Below, one piece after another: positions 1-8,172 of a stretch of DNA of 64,000 nt. Position 1 is the stretch's first letter, and each line of letters begins with the position of its first letter. Position numbers and translations under genes: made by a program. Location: NCBI RefSeq assembly GCF_023008405.1, contig NZ_CP095376.1, forward strand, positions 6,986,501 through 7,050,500. Direction: 5' to 3'. The notes below the pieces were generated by a model that made no database searches, was not told where the DNA came from, and saw only the letters and a list, made by a program, of their open reading frames with translations. This DNA is from Amycolatopsis sp. FBCC-B4732. Its GTDB lineage: Bacteria > Actinomycetota > Actinomycetes > Mycobacteriales > Pseudonocardiaceae.

Positions 1-717
1 CAGGACGTCCAGCCAGCCCGGGCCGTCGCCGACGCCGATCCGGCGCAGCTGGAGGTTCTCGCCGGTGGCGTGGTTCACGACCCAGGCGAAGCGCTCCCAC
101 GTGTCACCGAGGTGCCCGGGAAACGCTTCCGCCAGCCCCCAGCCGACCAGGATGACCGCCGCGAACCCGCCGAACAGCACGGTCAGGCCGTCCCGCCAGG
201 CACTCGGCGCGAGCCGGGCCGGGAACGCCGGGCGCAGCGCGAGCAGAAGCACGATCAGGCCGATCGAGACGACGTCGGCCACGGTCAGCACCCACAGCTG
301 CGCCGGGATGTGCCGGACCTGCTTCGGGCCGAGCGTCAGCAGCTCGGGTGACCACAGCAGCGTCGCCTGCAGGGCCAGGGTGAGCACCAGGCCGCCGACC
401 TGGAACAGCACCAGTGTGTACAGCGCCGCCGCCTTGCGACGGCGCAGCGCCCCGCCCAGCACCACGAGCAGCAGCACCATGACCAGGCTCGCGCTGGTCG
501 GCACGCTGAGGCCGGAGAACGCCATGTCGATGGCGTTGAGCAGGCGCCCGTGCGGGCCGTTCGTGAAGAGGAGGATCACCGAAAACACCGCGGCCAGCTG
601 GACCACGGTCGCGACGATGCCGCCCGCCTTCGCCTTCCACACGGGCAGGCGCGGGCGTGTGCTCGCGAGGGTTCCCATCGTTGCTTTCGTCGCCTTTCGC
701 GGCCGATCGGTGCTCAT
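1..717 (-). CDS. LysX-type multi-spanning membrane protein, N-terminal part (3' end outside window)
   Basis: The reading frame starts at ATG 717-715 and runs off the left edge after 239 codons. After a basic N-terminus (MSTDRPRKATK) it shows about five hydrophobic segments. The stretch GWGLAEAFPGHLGDTWERFA resembles the last part of the membrane domain of mycobacterial LysX (WGLVELFPGSL), the bifunctional lysylphosphatidylglycerol synthetase/lysyl-tRNA ligase. LysX adds lysine to phosphatidylglycerol and gives resistance to cationic peptides. The catalytic domains are not in view, so a form with only the lipid lysyltransferase domain is equally possible. It is divergent from panB across a 200-bp gap. 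Confidence 0.62.
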   Translation of the reverse strand, partial: MSTDRPRKATKATMGTLASTRPRLPVWKAKAGGIVATVVQLAAVFSVILLFTNGPHGRLLNAIDMAFSGLSVPTSASLVMVLLLVVLGGALRRRKAAALYTLVLFQVGGLVLTLALQATLLWSPELLTLGPKQVRHIPAQLWVLTVADVVSIGLIVLLLALRPAFPARLAPSAWRDGLTVLFGGFAAVILVGWGLAEAFPGHLGDTWERFAWVVNHATGENLQLRRIGVGDGPGWLDVL

Positions 718-763
718 ACCGTCTTCTTGACGTCAGTGAACACAGGTTGGTTGTCCCCGGGCA

Positions 764-779
764 TCAACCTGAAGGTTGA
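764..779. promoter_or_regulatory. Perfect inverted repeat in the lysX-like/panB divergent region
   Basis: TCAACCT-GA-AGGTTGA is a perfect 7-bp inverted repeat with a 2-bp centre, about 50 bp upstream of the leftward LysX-type start and 140 bp upstream of panB. It looks like an operator for a dimeric regulator. The regulator is unknown. Confidence 0.35.
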
Positions 780-917
780 CGGTGCGTCGTCCCCGGGGGT
801 GTGAAGCTGGTCCCACGAGGTTGGGGGCCCGCACGCGCGCGTGCCACGCTCTGAGACGCCCCTGCTCCACGACCCGGGGACCTCACCGAGGCCTCGAGGG
901 AAGGACGGTCGACGACG

Positions 918-1856
918 ATGTCTGCCACGGTGCCCTTCGGGGCCGAGCCCCGAACCCCAGCCGGAGGGCAAGCCCCCCTGGACCCCCCGAGCGCGAACGG
1001 GCCCGCCGAAGAAGCGGCCCCCTACGGCACCGGACCCGGTACCAAGCCGGCGACGGGCCGCAAGGTGCGCGTGCACCACCTGCGTGAGCTCAAGGAACGC
1101 GGCGAGCCGTGGCCCATGCTCACCGCGTACGACATGTACACCGCGGCGCTCTTCGACGAGGCCGGGATCCCCGTGCTGCTCGTCGGCGACTCCGCGGCCA
1201 ACAACGTGTTCGGCTACGACACTTCGCTGCCGGTGACGGTGGACGAGCTGCTGCCGCTGGTCCGGGCCGTCACCCGGTCGGTCAAGCGGGCCCTCGTGGT
1301 CGCCGACCTGCCGTTCGGCTCCTACCAGCTCTCGCCGCAGCAGGCGCTGGAGACGTCGGTGCGGTTCATGAAGGAGGGCCGCGCGCACGCCGTGAAGCTC
1401 GAAGGCGGGCGGCGGTTCGCCGCGCACGTCGAGGCGCTGACGTCGGCGGGCGTGCCCGTGATGGGCCACATCGGGTTCACCCCGCAGAGTGAGCACAACC
1501 TCGGTGGCTACCGGGTGCAGGGGCGCGGCGAAGCAGCGGACGTGCTGCTCGCCGACGCGCTGGCGCTGCAGGAGGCCGGGGCGTTCGCGGTGGTGATGGA
1601 GATGGTGCCCGCCGAAGCCGCGAAGCGCGTCACGGCGGAGCTGAAGATCCCGACGGTCGGCATCGGCGCAGGCCCGGACTGCGACGCCCAGGTGCTCGTC
1701 TGGCAGGACATGGCCGGGCTCCGGCGCGGCAAGGCGCCGCGGTTCGTGAAGCGCTACGCCGACGTGGCGACGGTGCTGCAGGACGCGGCGACGGCGTTCG
1801 CCGAGGACGTGCGCCGTGGCGAGTTCCCGGCGCCGGAGCACGCGTTCCACGACTAA
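918..1856 (+). CDS. panB: 3-methyl-2-oxobutanoate hydroxymethyltransferase (PanB)
   Basis: The 312-residue product is ketopantoate hydroxymethyltransferase, which transfers a hydroxymethyl group from 5,10-methylene-THF to 2-oxoisovalerate in the first step of pantothenate/CoA synthesis in the cytoplasm. The core matches the family: [17 protein letters not shown], the metal-binding [30 protein letters not shown] and [15 protein letters not shown]. The family usually has 260-280 residues. The extra length is an N-terminal extension rich in Pro, Gly and Ala, encoded by a GC-rich palindromic stretch (about 934-1008) that looks like inserted repeat DNA. A later start cannot be excluded. The 3' end overlaps the convergent ctaG-like gene by 4 bp. 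Confidence 0.93.
   Translation: MSATVPFGAEPRTPAGGQAPLDPPSANGPAEEAAPYGTGPGTKPATGRKVRVHHLRELKERGEPWPMLTAYDMYTAALFDEAGIPVLLVGDSAANNVFGYDTSLPVTVDELLPLVRAVTRSVKRALVVADLPFGSYQLSPQQALETSVRFMKEGRAHAVKLEGGRRFAAHVEALTSAGVPVMGHIGFTPQSEHNLGGYRVQGRGEAADVLLADALALQEAGAFAVVMEMVPAEAAKRVTAELKIPTVGIGAGPDCDAQVLVWQDMAGLRRGKAPRFVKRYADVATVLQDAATAFAEDVRRGEFPAPEHAFHD
934..1008. repeat. Palindromic GC-rich repeat inside the panB N-terminus
   Basis: The segment contains GGGGCCGAGCCCC followed by CCGGAGGGC/GCCCCCCTGG and a CCCCCC run, giving nested hairpins. It encodes the low-complexity residues 6-30 of PanB, which have no counterpart in the enzyme family. It resembles the palindromic repeats that actinomycetes carry between and within genes, and is comparable in style to the one at 41272-41340. 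Confidence 0.4.
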
Positions 1857-2704
1857 CCCCGGTTCCTGAACCGCTCGGCGAGGGCCGGGTCGTTCTCCCA
1901 CCACAACCCGGTCGCGGGCGCTTCGTCCAGCTGGACGTCGATCTGCTTCGCGCGCCGTTCGTCGTCGCGGGCCCACCGGACGAACAACGCGACGACGAAC
2001 GGCAAGCCGGCGACGTCACCACCGATCCACAGCACCCCCGCGCCGATGATCTGGTCGGTGCGGGGGTCCGGGCCGTGGCCGGGGTGCGCGGCCGCGTAGT
2101 GCGCGGGCGCGAGCAGCGGGCCGAGCCACAGGACGAGACCGAGCGCGCCGTCGAAGATCACCTCGGTGAACGCGATCCACACCGAGACCAGGTGCGGGTC
2201 CGCCCGCGGGGTCGGGTCGAGCCCCAGCCGCGTCCAGAAGTACGTGAAGCCGGACAGGACGAGCGCGAGCCGGACCAGGCCATCCGCCACCGCCGAGCGC
2301 AGCGTGAGGTCGTAGAGCGGGGTCAGGTAGAGCACCAGGACCGGCACGACCAGGGTGAGCGTGACGACCGGCGGGAATGTCAGCGCCCGCGCCACCTTCC
2401 CGCGGCCGTGGCGCCGCAGCCGGACCGCCGGCCGCGTGTCGAGCAGGAGGCGGATCGGGGCGCCCAGCGCGAGCAGCAGCGGCGTGACCATGAGCAGCGT
2501 GACCGTCTGGACCGCGCGGACCCAGAAGAAAGTCCGGTCGTAGACCGCCAGCGGCGAGCACGTGACGACGAGGATCGTCGCGAGTCCGGTGAGGAACGCC
2601 GTCGTGCGGCCCGGCGGCCAGTCGAGGCGGCGGGCCGCGCGGACGTAGAACGTGCCGAGGACCAGTACGCCGAGGACGGCCGGGGCGTCGAGCGTCAGCG
2701 GCAC
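1853..2704 (-). CDS. CtaG-like cytochrome c oxidase assembly membrane protein
   Basis: The 283-residue protein is a polytopic membrane protein of the caa3_CtaG family, thought to help copper insertion or assembly of aa3/caa3 cytochrome oxidase. About seven hydrophobic segments are visible. Family-type blocks include [28 protein letters not shown], the region [19 protein letters not shown] and [21 protein letters not shown] hydrophilic C-terminus ends in [16 protein letters not shown]. The start is GTG at 2704, one base after the stop of uppP, so the two are probably translated in series. SURF1, another oxidase assembly factor, lies far away at 54 kb. Confidence 0.85.
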   Translation of the reverse strand: MPLTLDAPAVLGVLVLGTFYVRAARRLDWPPGRTTAFLTGLATILVVTCSPLAVYDRTFFWVRAVQTVTLLMVTPLLLALGAPIRLLLDTRPAVRLRRHGRGKVARALTFPPVVTLTLVVPVLVLYLTPLYDLTLRSAVADGLVRLALVLSGFTYFWTRLGLDPTPRADPHLVSVWIAFTEVIFDGALGLVLWLGPLLAPAHYAAAHPGHGPDPRTDQIIGAGVLWIGGDVAGLPFVVALFVRWARDDERRAKQIDVQLDEAPATGLWWENDPALAERFRNRG

Positions 2705-2705
2705 G

Positions 2706-3632
2706 TCAGACGGCGAAGAAGATCAGGCTGCCGATTCCGGCGAGCACGCAGTAAATGGCGAACGGGGTCAGAGTGCGCGTTTCGAAGTATCCGGTGAGGA
2801 ACCGGACAGAAATGTACGAAGCGATCCCGGCGATGACGCTGCCGACGAGCGCGGGGCCGAGCGAAGCGTGGTTCTCCGGGGCGAACAGCGTCGGCATCTT
2901 GAGCACGCCCGCAGCGAGGATCACCGGCGTGGCGAGGAGGAACGCGAAGCGCGCCGCGTCTTCGTGACCCAGGCCGCGGCGCAGGCCGGCGACCATCGTG
3001 ATGCCCGAGCGGCTGATGCCGGGCAGTAGCGCGAAGATCTGCGCCGCGCCGATCAGGACGGCCTCGCCCACCCCCAGCTTCGCCAGCCGGACGTCGGTCT
3101 TCTCCTCGACCGTGACCGCCCGCATGACGAGGGTTTCTTCGGCCGAGAAGTCCACCGTGTCGTCGTCGCCCGGCGGCTTCTTGTGCGAGAACTTCTCGGC
3201 GGCGTAGAGCACCCCGCCGTTGAGCGTCAGGAAGATCGCCGCCGGGACGGGCTTGCCGAGGAAGTCGCGCAGCAGTCCTTCGAACAGCAACCCGGCCAGC
3301 CCGACCGGGATCGTGGCGAGCACGAGCAGCCACGCGAGGCGCTGGTCGGGGGTGCGGACCTCGCGGTGGCGGATCGACGTCCACAGGCCACCGATGATCC
3401 GGATCCAGTCCTTGCGGAAGAACAGGACGAGCGCGAGCGCGGTGGCGACGTGCATCGCCACGAGCACCGCGAGGTACGGCGAATCCTTCCCGATGCTCAG
3501 GTCCCGCTGCCACTGTCCGCCGAGCCAGGCGGGCAACAGGATGCTGTGGCCGAGACTGGACACCGGAAACAATTCCGACACCCCTTGCAAGGCGCCGACG
3601 ACAATCGCCTCGACATAGGTCACCGCGGACAT
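2706..3632 (-). CDS. uppP: Undecaprenyl-diphosphate phosphatase
   Basis: UppP (BacA) removes a phosphate from undecaprenyl diphosphate to recycle the lipid carrier for cell-wall synthesis, and is linked to bacitracin resistance. Both signatures are present: EAIVVGALQGVSELFPVSS near the N-terminus and LPGISRSGITM in the middle, with about eight membrane segments. I chose ATG 3632 (308 residues, usual family length) because GGAAAGG lies about 6 nt upstream. An in-frame start at 3689 would add 19 residues. The gene heads a two-gene unit with the CtaG-like gene. Confidence 0.93.
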   Translation of the reverse strand: MSAVTYVEAIVVGALQGVSELFPVSSLGHSILLPAWLGGQWQRDLSIGKDSPYLAVLVAMHVATALALVLFFRKDWIRIIGGLWTSIRHREVRTPDQRLAWLLVLATIPVGLAGLLFEGLLRDFLGKPVPAAIFLTLNGGVLYAAEKFSHKKPPGDDDTVDFSAEETLVMRAVTVEEKTDVRLAKLGVGEAVLIGAAQIFALLPGISRSGITMVAGLRRGLGHEDAARFAFLLATPVILAAGVLKMPTLFAPENHASLGPALVGSVIAGIASYISVRFLTGYFETRTLTPFAIYCVLAGIGSLIFFAV

Positions 3633-4060
3633 TCCGTGCCTTTCCGTCCCCTTTTCGAGCAAGGCCGACACCGGAAAGTACCGGCCCATTCGTTAACCCC
3701 GGGCAAGGGGGATGGGCGCACTCAGCGTCCTCACAGCGGGCGTTCACATGCATGAACATCAATCATGTTCTTGACTGGTGTTCGGCTCGTGGCTTAGCGT
3801 TTAGCCCGTCGCCGCCACGACGCAACGGAACGAACCTCGACGAGGAGGACGGGAATGCGGGTGCGGATCGCCGGCCGTCGTGACCACCCCGACGGCGCCT
3901 CTCTTCGGACCACGCTTCCCCGCGGCGGCTGACGCCCCCCGAGCGGGAGCCCGCTCAGCCCGGCGGCGGGGGCGGGCTCCCACCTTTCCTGGTCGTCGTC
4001 CCGGCCCCTGGCGGCGGGGTGTCGGGGCGACGGCCGGGGCCCTCCGGCACAGTGACGGGC
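3633..4060. other. Intergenic region between uppP and pip
   Basis: These 428 bp separate divergent genes. The only structure I see is the overlapping inverted repeats at 3742-3770. The rest is GC-rich with no reading frame showing a recognisable protein. Confidence 0.5.
3742..3770. promoter_or_regulatory. Two overlapping inverted repeats upstream of uppP
   Basis: GTTCA-CATGCA-TGAAC (3742-3757) overlaps GAACAT-CAATC-ATGTTC (3754-3770). Both have perfect arms in an AT-richer patch about 110-140 bp upstream of the uppP start. This arrangement suggests regulator binding sites within the uppP promoter region. The regulator is not identifiable. Confidence 0.4.
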
Positions 4061-5005
4061 ATGGACGAGCTCTACCCGCCGATCCCCCCGCGCGCCGAAG
4101 GGTTCCTGGACGTCGGCGACGGCCACCGGATCCGGTGCCAGGAAGCGGGCAACCCCGGCGGCAAGCCGGTGGTGGTCCTGCACGGCGGCCCCGGCAGCGG
4201 GATCGCGCCGATGGCCCGGCGCCACTTCGACCCCGCGGCGTACCGGATCGTCCTGTTCGACCAGCGCGGGTCGGGGCAGTCGACGCCGGGCGCGGACGAC
4301 CTGCGCGCCAACACCCTGTGGCACCTGGTCGCCGACATGGAACTCCTGCGCGAACGCCTCGGCATCGACCGCTGGCAGCTCTTCGGCGGCTCGTGGGGCG
4401 CGACGCTCGCCCTCGCCTACGCCGAGACGCACCCTTCGCGCGTCAGCGAAATCATCCTGCGCGGCGTGTTCACCGTGCGCCCGAGCGAGCTCGACTGGAT
4501 CTACCGCGGCGGCGCGGCCAACCTGTTCCCGCGCGAGTGGGAGGCCTTCCTCGCCCCGCTCCCGGCTTCCCTCCGCGACGACCCGCTGGCGGCGTACGCC
4601 ACGCTCCTCGAAGACCCGTCCGAGGAGGTCCGGCACCGCGCGGCGATCGCGTGGAGCACCTGGGAGGGGGCGACGGTTTCGGTGGTGCCGCAGGACTCCT
4701 TCGTCCGCCAGTACGCCGAACCGGCGTTCGCGCTGACCTTCGCCCGCCTCGCCGTCCACTACTTCCGCCACGGCGCCTGGCTCGCCGACGGCCAGCTGGT
4801 CCGCGACGCGGGCAAGCTGGCCGGCATCCCGGGCGTCATCGTGCAGGGCCGCTACGACACGGTGTGTCCCCCGATCACGGCGTACGAGCTGCACCAGGCG
4901 TGGCCGGGTTCGGAGCTGAAGCTGCTGGAAGGCGCCGGCCACGCGGTGACCGACCCGGGCGTGCTCGCGGCTCTGCGGGCGGCGACGGACTCATTCCGCC
5001 AGTAG
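4061..5005 (+). CDS. pip: Prolyl aminopeptidase (proline iminopeptidase), alpha/beta hydrolase
   Basis: The 314-residue enzyme should release N-terminal proline from peptides. It carries the family oxyanion motif HGGPG (residues 41-45), FDQRGSGQS, and the nucleophile elbow GGSWGA with Ser about 111. The acid and base lie in VQGRYDTVCP and EGAGHAV near the C-terminus. I prefer ATG 4061 because the conserved sequence begins with MDELYPPIPP; an upstream in-frame ATG at 4019 would add 14 residues. The gene stands alone, and its last 15 bp overlap the end of the convergent TetR gene. Confidence 0.92.
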   Translation: MDELYPPIPPRAEGFLDVGDGHRIRCQEAGNPGGKPVVVLHGGPGSGIAPMARRHFDPAAYRIVLFDQRGSGQSTPGADDLRANTLWHLVADMELLRERLGIDRWQLFGGSWGATLALAYAETHPSRVSEIILRGVFTVRPSELDWIYRGGAANLFPREWEAFLAPLPASLRDDPLAAYATLLEDPSEEVRHRAAIAWSTWEGATVSVVPQDSFVRQYAEPAFALTFARLAVHYFRHGAWLADGQLVRDAGKLAGIPGVIVQGRYDTVCPPITAYELHQAWPGSELKLLEGAGHAVTDPGVLAALRAATDSFRQ

Positions 5006-5545
5006 CACGGCGAACACCTTCTCCAGCTTGCGCTTGACGACGGCTTCGTCGGCGCGGGCGAGCTCGGTGCTGCCGATGAGCGTGCGCAGCACCCAGAACC
5101 CGGCGATCACGGACAGGACCAGCGCCGGACCTTCGGTGCCCGCCGTCGCCGGGAGGACGTCGGTGAGGTGCTTTTCGACGTGCCGCTCGATGCCCGCGCG
5201 CAGGATTTCGGCGGCGCGCGGGTTGGGCGCGGACCGCAGCATCAGCAGGAACGGGTCGAGCCGCCCGGCGTCCGGGCCGGTCCGGCGCACGAGCGCGGCC
5301 GCGAGGTCCGCGGCGAGCGTCGCGGGGTCGTCGGTCAGCACGGTCCGCTCGGCCATCGCCGCCTCTACGACCTCGGCGAAGAGCCCCTCCTTCGAGCCGA
5401 AGTAGCGGTTCACGAGCATCGCCGTGACCCCGGCGGACTCGGCGATCTCGCGCACGCCGACGCCGTCGTACCCGGCGCGGGTGAAGGCTTCGAGCGCGGA
5501 GTTCAGGATCGCTTCGCGGGTGGCGGCGGCGTTGCGGGCTCTCAT
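4991..5545 (-). CDS. TetR-family transcriptional regulator
   Basis: The 184-residue protein has an N-terminal helix-turn-helix typical of TetR (TREAILNSALEAFTRAGYDG, then VREIAESAGVTAMLVNRYFG-SKEGLF) and a helical ligand domain. It is divergent from the SDR gene and most likely represses that gene and itself through the twin repeats between them. ATG 5545 lies immediately beside the first repeat with no room for a ribosome binding site, so the transcript may be leaderless. An in-frame ATG at 5590 would read through both repeats and add a duplicated TLVY motif, which looks artificial. Confidence 0.9.
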   Translation of the reverse strand: MRARNAAATREAILNSALEAFTRAGYDGVGVREIAESAGVTAMLVNRYFGSKEGLFAEVVEAAMAERTVLTDDPATLAADLAAALVRRTGPDAGRLDPFLLMLRSAPNPRAAEILRAGIERHVEKHLTDVLPATAGTEGPALVLSVIAGFWVLRTLIGSTELARADEAVVKRKLEKVFAVLLAE

Positions 5546-5588
5546 GTATACGAGTGTAGACTTGGTTCGTAAGTATACGAGTGTAGAC
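5546..5588. promoter_or_regulatory. Twin 16-bp operator repeats between tetR and SDR genes
   Basis: GTATACGAGTGTAGAC occurs twice as an exact direct repeat (5546-5561 and 5573-5588), 27 bp apart. Each copy is an imperfect palindrome, GTNTAC-N4-GTANAC. The position between divergent tetR and SDR starts makes these the probable TetR operators, overlapping both promoters. Confidence 0.75.
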
Positions 5589-5605
5589 ATGATGGGAAGT
5601 GCACA

Positions 5606-6385
5606 GTGGACCTCGAATTGGCCGGCAAGCGAGTTCTGGTCACCGGTTCCAGCGCGGGTCTCGGCGAGGCGATCGCCCGGCTGCTGGCCGCGGAAGGTGC
5701 CTCGGTGGTGGTGCACGGCCGGGACGCGGCCCGCACCGGAAAGGTCGCTGAAGAGATCGGCGCGGCGGGCGTGGCACTGGGCGACTTGTCGACCGACGCG
5801 GGCGCCGACGCCGTGGCGGCGGCCACCGGGGAGGTCGACGTCCTGGTCAACAACGCCGGCGCGTACGACCACCTCTCCTGGACCGAAGCGACGCCGGAGG
5901 CCTGGAGCGCGATGTACCAGGCGAACGTCGTCTCCGCGGTGCGGATGGTCCACCGGTTCGTGCCGGGCATGCGCTCGCGCGGCTGGGGCCGGGTGGTCCA
6001 GATCGGCGGCGGCCTGGCGATCCAGCCGATGGCGACGCAGCCGCACTACACCGCGACGCTCGCCGCGCGGCACAACCTCGCGGTGTCACTGGCCCGCGAA
6101 CTCGCCGGGACCGGCGTGACGTCGAACGTCGTCTCCCCCGGCGCGATCCTGGTGGACTCGGTGCGCGAGCTGCTCACCGGCATCGCCCCGGACCACGGCT
6201 GGGGCAGCTCGTGGGAGGAGATCGAAGAGCGCGCGGCACAGGAGCTGGTACCCAACGACGTCGGCCGCTTCGGCCGCCCCGAAGAGATCGCGGCCGCGGT
6301 CGGCTACCTGGTGAGCCCGGCGGCGGACTACGTCAGCGGCGCGACGATCCGCGTCGACGGCGGCACCATCCGGTCGGTCCACTAG
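5606..6385 (+). CDS. SDR-family oxidoreductase with degenerate active site
   Basis: The 259-residue protein has a Rossmann fold of the classical short-chain dehydrogenase type: TGSSAGLG (residues 13-20), the NNAG motif in DVLVNNAGAY, and VSGATIRVDGG at the C-terminus. The active site is unusual. The Tyr is present in QPHYTATL, but the Lys expected four residues later is Leu, and the Ser expected about 13 residues before is Gly (IGGGLAIQ). It may therefore not be a normal SYK-type oxidoreductase. The start is GTG 5606 with GGGAAG upstream. It is probably controlled by the adjacent TetR. Its TAG stop lies in the target site of the IS481 element that follows. Confidence 0.85.
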   Translation: MDLELAGKRVLVTGSSAGLGEAIARLLAAEGASVVVHGRDAARTGKVAEEIGAAGVALGDLSTDAGADAVAAATGEVDVLVNNAGAYDHLSWTEATPEAWSAMYQANVVSAVRMVHRFVPGMRSRGWGRVVQIGGGLAIQPMATQPHYTATLAARHNLAVSLARELAGTGVTSNVVSPGAILVDSVRELLTGIAPDHGWGSSWEEIEERAAQELVPNDVGRFGRPEEIAAAVGYLVSPAADYVSGATIRVDGGTIRSVH

Positions 6386-6386
6386 A

Positions 6387-7364
6387 TGTGACGTCCGGGG
6401 AGGTCGGTCAGCCGGGTGACCGGCGGCTTGCCGCCGGCTGAGCTGTGGGGTCGGTGGTGATTGCAGAAGTACAGCTAGCCCGGTAGCGCTGCTCGCAGGG
6501 ATAGAAGCGGGCGTAGGCCCATCCCTCGGCCAGTGTCCGGTGGAACCGTTCGATCTTGCCGTTGGTCTGCGGCCGGTAAGGCCGCGTACGTTTCGGGGCG
6601 ATCCCCAGCTTGGTGCAGGACGCCGCGGTCGGTGGACCAGGCCACTGCCCGGCGCGCGGTGGCGGTGGCTGCGGTTTCGTCGGTGTGGATTTCGGCGTAG
6701 GCGACGCGGGAGCGGTCATCGATGACGGTGTGCAGCATGCCGGTGCGGGGCGTGCGGTCGGCACCGCGGGGCAGCCCGGGGTGGCGCGTTTGTTGCGCTC
6801 GCCTTGGCGCGTCCGGCGAAGCGGTGCCCGCCGCCGTCGGGGATGTTGCCGAACTCGGTGACATCGACCTGGATCAGCGATCCGGGACAGGCGTGTTCGT
6901 AGCGGCGCAGGGGTTCGCCGATGACCCGGTCGATGTGGGTGAGTCGGTGGATGCGGGCAGGTCGAGCCGGCCGGCGATCTGGACCGGGCCCAGCCGGTGC
7001 CGCCACCGCAGTCGCGCGATCTGCCGCACCAGCACGGGCGAGGTCTTGCTCGGGCTGTGGTGTGGGCGGCTGCTGCGATCAGCCATCCCGGCCCTGCCTT
7101 CGGTGGTGTAGCGGTCGGCCCACTTCGCGGCGGTCTTCGCAGCGACCATGAACATCTTCGCCGCGTCGGTGCAGTTCCAGCCTTGTTCGACGATCAGGCG
7201 AGCGAGTCGCAAGCGGGTGTGTGGGGCCAGGGTGGGACACGAAGGCCTCCGGTGGGTGAAGCGGTTCCCGGACAGCTCCACTTCACATCCGGAGGCCTTC
7301 ACCTGTCTGCACGACAGGCCGCCGCAGGTCGCCTCGACCCGGGACAACGTCCCTGGACATCACC
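6387..7364 (-). mobile_element. IS481-family insertion sequence (decayed), with 6-bp target duplication
   Basis: The element of 978 bp is bounded by terminal inverted repeats. The left end TGTGACGTCCGGGGAGGT and the complement of the right end GGTGATGTCCAGGGACGT match at 14 of 18 positions. The flanks are the direct repeat ACTAGA at 6381-6386 and 7365-7370, which fits the NCTAGN 6-bp duplication known for IS481. The transposase inside is broken. The duplication restores the stop codon of the genes on each side. Confidence 0.85.
6400..7270 (-). pseudogene. IS481-family transposase, frameshifted
   Basis: Pieces of one DDE transposase lie in at least three frames on the minus strand. First comes the helix-turn-helix part (LRLARLIVEQGWNCTDAAKM, RSSRPHHSPSKT). 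A shift near 6960 leads to RLTHIDRVIGEPLRRYEHAC and the DDE start PGSLIQVDVTEFGNIPDGGG. Another shift leads to MLHTVIDDRSRVAYAEIHTD, then a further one to RPYRPQTNGKIERFHRTLAE. About ten residues usually found between the HTH and HIDR regions are missing. The element is therefore immobile by itself. Confidence 0.85.
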
Positions 7365-7365
7365 A

Positions 7366-8163
7366 CTAGAGCCGCCCGCCCGACGCCGTGTCGCCCGACA
7401 AGCGCTGGGCCAGGTACACCGGGACCGTCGAGGCCACGATCAGCACCGCCGCCACGACGTTCACGATCGGCGCCTGGTTCGGCCGGAACAGGTTGTTGTA
7501 GATCCAGATCGGCAGCGTCTCCATGCCCGTGCCCAGCGTGAACGTCGTCACGATGATCTCGTCGAACGACAGCGCGAACGCCAGCAGCCCGCCGGCCAGC
7601 AACGCCGAGCGCAGCATCGGGAACGTCACCAGGCGGAACGTCGTGAAGCCCGTCGCGCCGAGGTCCATCGACGCTTCCTCCAGGTTGCCGCCCATCCGGC
7701 GCAGGCGGGCGACCACGTTGTTGAACACCACCACGATGCAGAACGTCGCGTGCGCGATGATCGCCGTCAGCAGGCCGAGGTCGATGCCCAGGATCGTGCG
7801 GAACGCGTTGTTCAGCGCGATGCCCGTCACGATCCCGGGCAGCGCGATCGGCAGGATGATCAGCAGCGACACCGGGTTGCGGCCGAAGAACCGGTAGCGC
7901 TGCAGGGCGAACGCGGCCATCGTGCCGAGTACCAGCGCGATCGCCGTCGCCGCCAGGCCGGCCTCCACGCTCGTCCACAGCGCGTGCCGGGCGCCGTCGT
8001 TCGAAGCCGCGCGGCTCCACCACTCCAGCGTGAAGCGGGTCGGCGGGAAGCCGAACGTCGTGTCCGCGTTGAAGGAGTTGAGCAGCACCACCACCAGCGG
8101 GAAGTAGATCACCGCCAGGCCGAGGCCCAGCGCCGTCCACAGCAGTGCCCGAGACGTCCGCAC
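7366..8163 (-). CDS. ABC transporter permease, spermidine/putrescine type (PotC-like)
   Basis: The 265-residue protein has six hydrophobic segments and the inner-membrane permease signature around EEASMDLGATGFTTFRLVTF. It would form the channel with the next permease. It is the last gene of the leftward operon ATPase, binding protein, permease, permease. Its TAG stop lies inside the ACTAGA duplication left by the IS481 insertion, so the insertion did not change the protein. Confidence 0.9.
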   Translation of the reverse strand: MRTSRALLWTALGLGLAVIYFPLVVVLLNSFNADTTFGFPPTRFTLEWWSRAASNDGARHALWTSVEAGLAATAIALVLGTMAAFALQRYRFFGRNPVSLLIILPIALPGIVTGIALNNAFRTILGIDLGLLTAIIAHATFCIVVVFNNVVARLRRMGGNLEEASMDLGATGFTTFRLVTFPMLRSALLAGGLLAFALSFDEIIVTTFTLGTGMETLPIWIYNNLFRPNQAPIVNVVAAVLIVASTVPVYLAQRLSGDTASGGRL

Positions 8164-8172
8164 CGAGGGCTC

